The position numbers and the translations under genes were made by a program. A stretch of 12,450 nucleotides of DNA from Candidatus Woesearchaeota archaeon (lineage in GTDB: Archaea; Nanobdellota; Nanobdellia; Woesearchaeales; SKIA01), in NCBI GenBank assembly GCA_007116645.1, contig SKIA01000045.1, forward strand, positions 1-12,450. The letters are read 5' to 3'. Shown here in pieces: positions 11,957 to 12,450 of this stretch. The notes under the pieces were generated by a model. The model was not told the DNA's origin. It saw only the letters and a program-made list of their open reading frames with translations, and did not search any database. Within the stretch, counting starts at the first letter, position 1, and the number at the start of each line of letters is the position of its first letter.

Positions 11957-12450
11957 GATGTTTTTCCTACTGCGTCAAATACGGGGAGGTGGTCTTCGTC
12001 AAGTAAGAAGCGAGAAGGCATGTTAACGATTGTGTGGATGTCGTACTCGCTTGCTGGCTCTTGTCCAAAGTAGATGTGGTCAACAACGCTTCGGTCTGCA
12101 AATACTGGAAGGTCTTGGCTGTCAATTACTAATGGGTCAACAAGGCTTGTGATGCCGTTTTCGTCTGGCGAGAAGTTTCCTTCAAAGCGCATTAAAAAGG
12201 AAGGTGCAAGAGGCGTTGCAACGTATAATCCTTCTTCCCACACAATGTTTAGTCGCGCAGTATCGTTTGTTGCCGAGATGAATAGTCTTGTGACATTGTT
12301 TTGTTGTACGACGCGAGGAACTCTTCCAATCGTTCCGACAGTGAATAACGGATCTTTTAGGTCTTGTATTGAGAAATCCGTTTCTATGCGCTCAACATAA
12401 TCCCATCGCGCACCAGGAATAGACGCGTTGATTGCGATATCTGTTGTTAC
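11953..12450 (-). CDS. Unknown, probably extracytoplasmic protein, C-terminal part (partial)
   Basis: The reading frame is open from its stop at 11953 to the right edge of the window, giving the last 165 residues of a longer protein. A GTG at 12241-12243 could be mistaken for a start, but the frame continues upstream without a stop for another 69 codons to the edge. The sequence is rich in Asp, Val, Thr, Asn and Pro and almost free of Lys. It has short alternating hydrophobic stretches (TVGTIGRVPRVV, NNVTRLFISATNDT, GLYVATPLAPSFLMRFEG), which suggests beta structure and an extracellular location. There are no cysteines and no membrane helix in the visible part. I do not recognise a family. 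The ATGA overlap with the DUF192 gene and the close spacing to the pilus machine genes place it at the head of that operon. Confidence 0.65.
   Translation of the reverse strand, partial: VTTDIAINASIPGARWDYVERIETDFSIQDLKDPLFTVGTIGRVPRVVQQNNVTRLFISATNDTARLNIVWEEGLYVATPLAPSFLMRFEGNFSPDENGITSLVDPLVIDSQDLPVFADRSVVDHIYFGQEPASEYDIHTIVNMPSRFLLDEDHLPVFDAVGKTS

Noticed and set aside
11953..12243. Complete 96-residue gene starting at GTG 12243
   Set aside because: The same frame continues without a stop to the window edge in coherent protein-like sequence, so this is the end of a longer gene and not a small separate one.

Overview
The window looks like archaeal chromosome, probably from a small-genome DPANN-type lineage (Woesearchaeota/Pacearchaeota-like). 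I infer this from the membrane-inserted LonB protease, an archaeal-type FtsY end, a class III (archaeal pilin) signal peptide of the KKGQAAMEF type, TATA boxes 26-29 bases upstream of start codons (leaderless transcripts), and very tight gene packing. The longest stretch without a gene is about 100 bases. I see no rRNA, tRNA, CRISPR array, insertion sequence or other mobile element.

Left part (1-2222). The window opens with the last 53 codons of ftsY on the + strand, meeting tail to tail a small membrane-anchored unknown protein on the - strand. A 101-base divergent promoter region follows. It also drives a VTT/DedA-family membrane protein, after which come two overlapping double PRC-barrel genes on the + strand.

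Middle part (2214-5763, - strand). A LonB protease gene is translationally coupled (ATGA overlap) to a Nudix hydrolase. Upstream lies enolase. Both lonB and enolase have their own promoters.

Right part (5809-12450, - strand). This is a type IV pilus/secretion-like locus. In transcription order it contains: the C-terminal part of an unknown, probably extracytoplasmic protein; a DUF192 protein; a winged-helix plus long coiled-coil protein; a TadA/ArlI-type secretion ATPase with an unusual lysine-rich N-terminal tail; two TadC/ArlJ-type platform proteins; and then, from separate promoters, a class III signal-peptide pilin-like protein and a paralogue whose pilin leader has been replaced by an ordinary membrane anchor. 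The first six genes are separated by no more than about 25 bases, or overlap, and look like one operon. No prepilin peptidase is visible in the window.

The most unusual points are the pilin paralogue with a swapped N-terminus, the histone-H1-like tail on the secretion ATPase, the winged-helix/coiled-coil partner encoded just upstream of the ATPase, and the uncharacterised coupled pair (surface-type protein plus DUF192) at the head of the pilus operon. Family assignments are from motif reading only; no database search was run.
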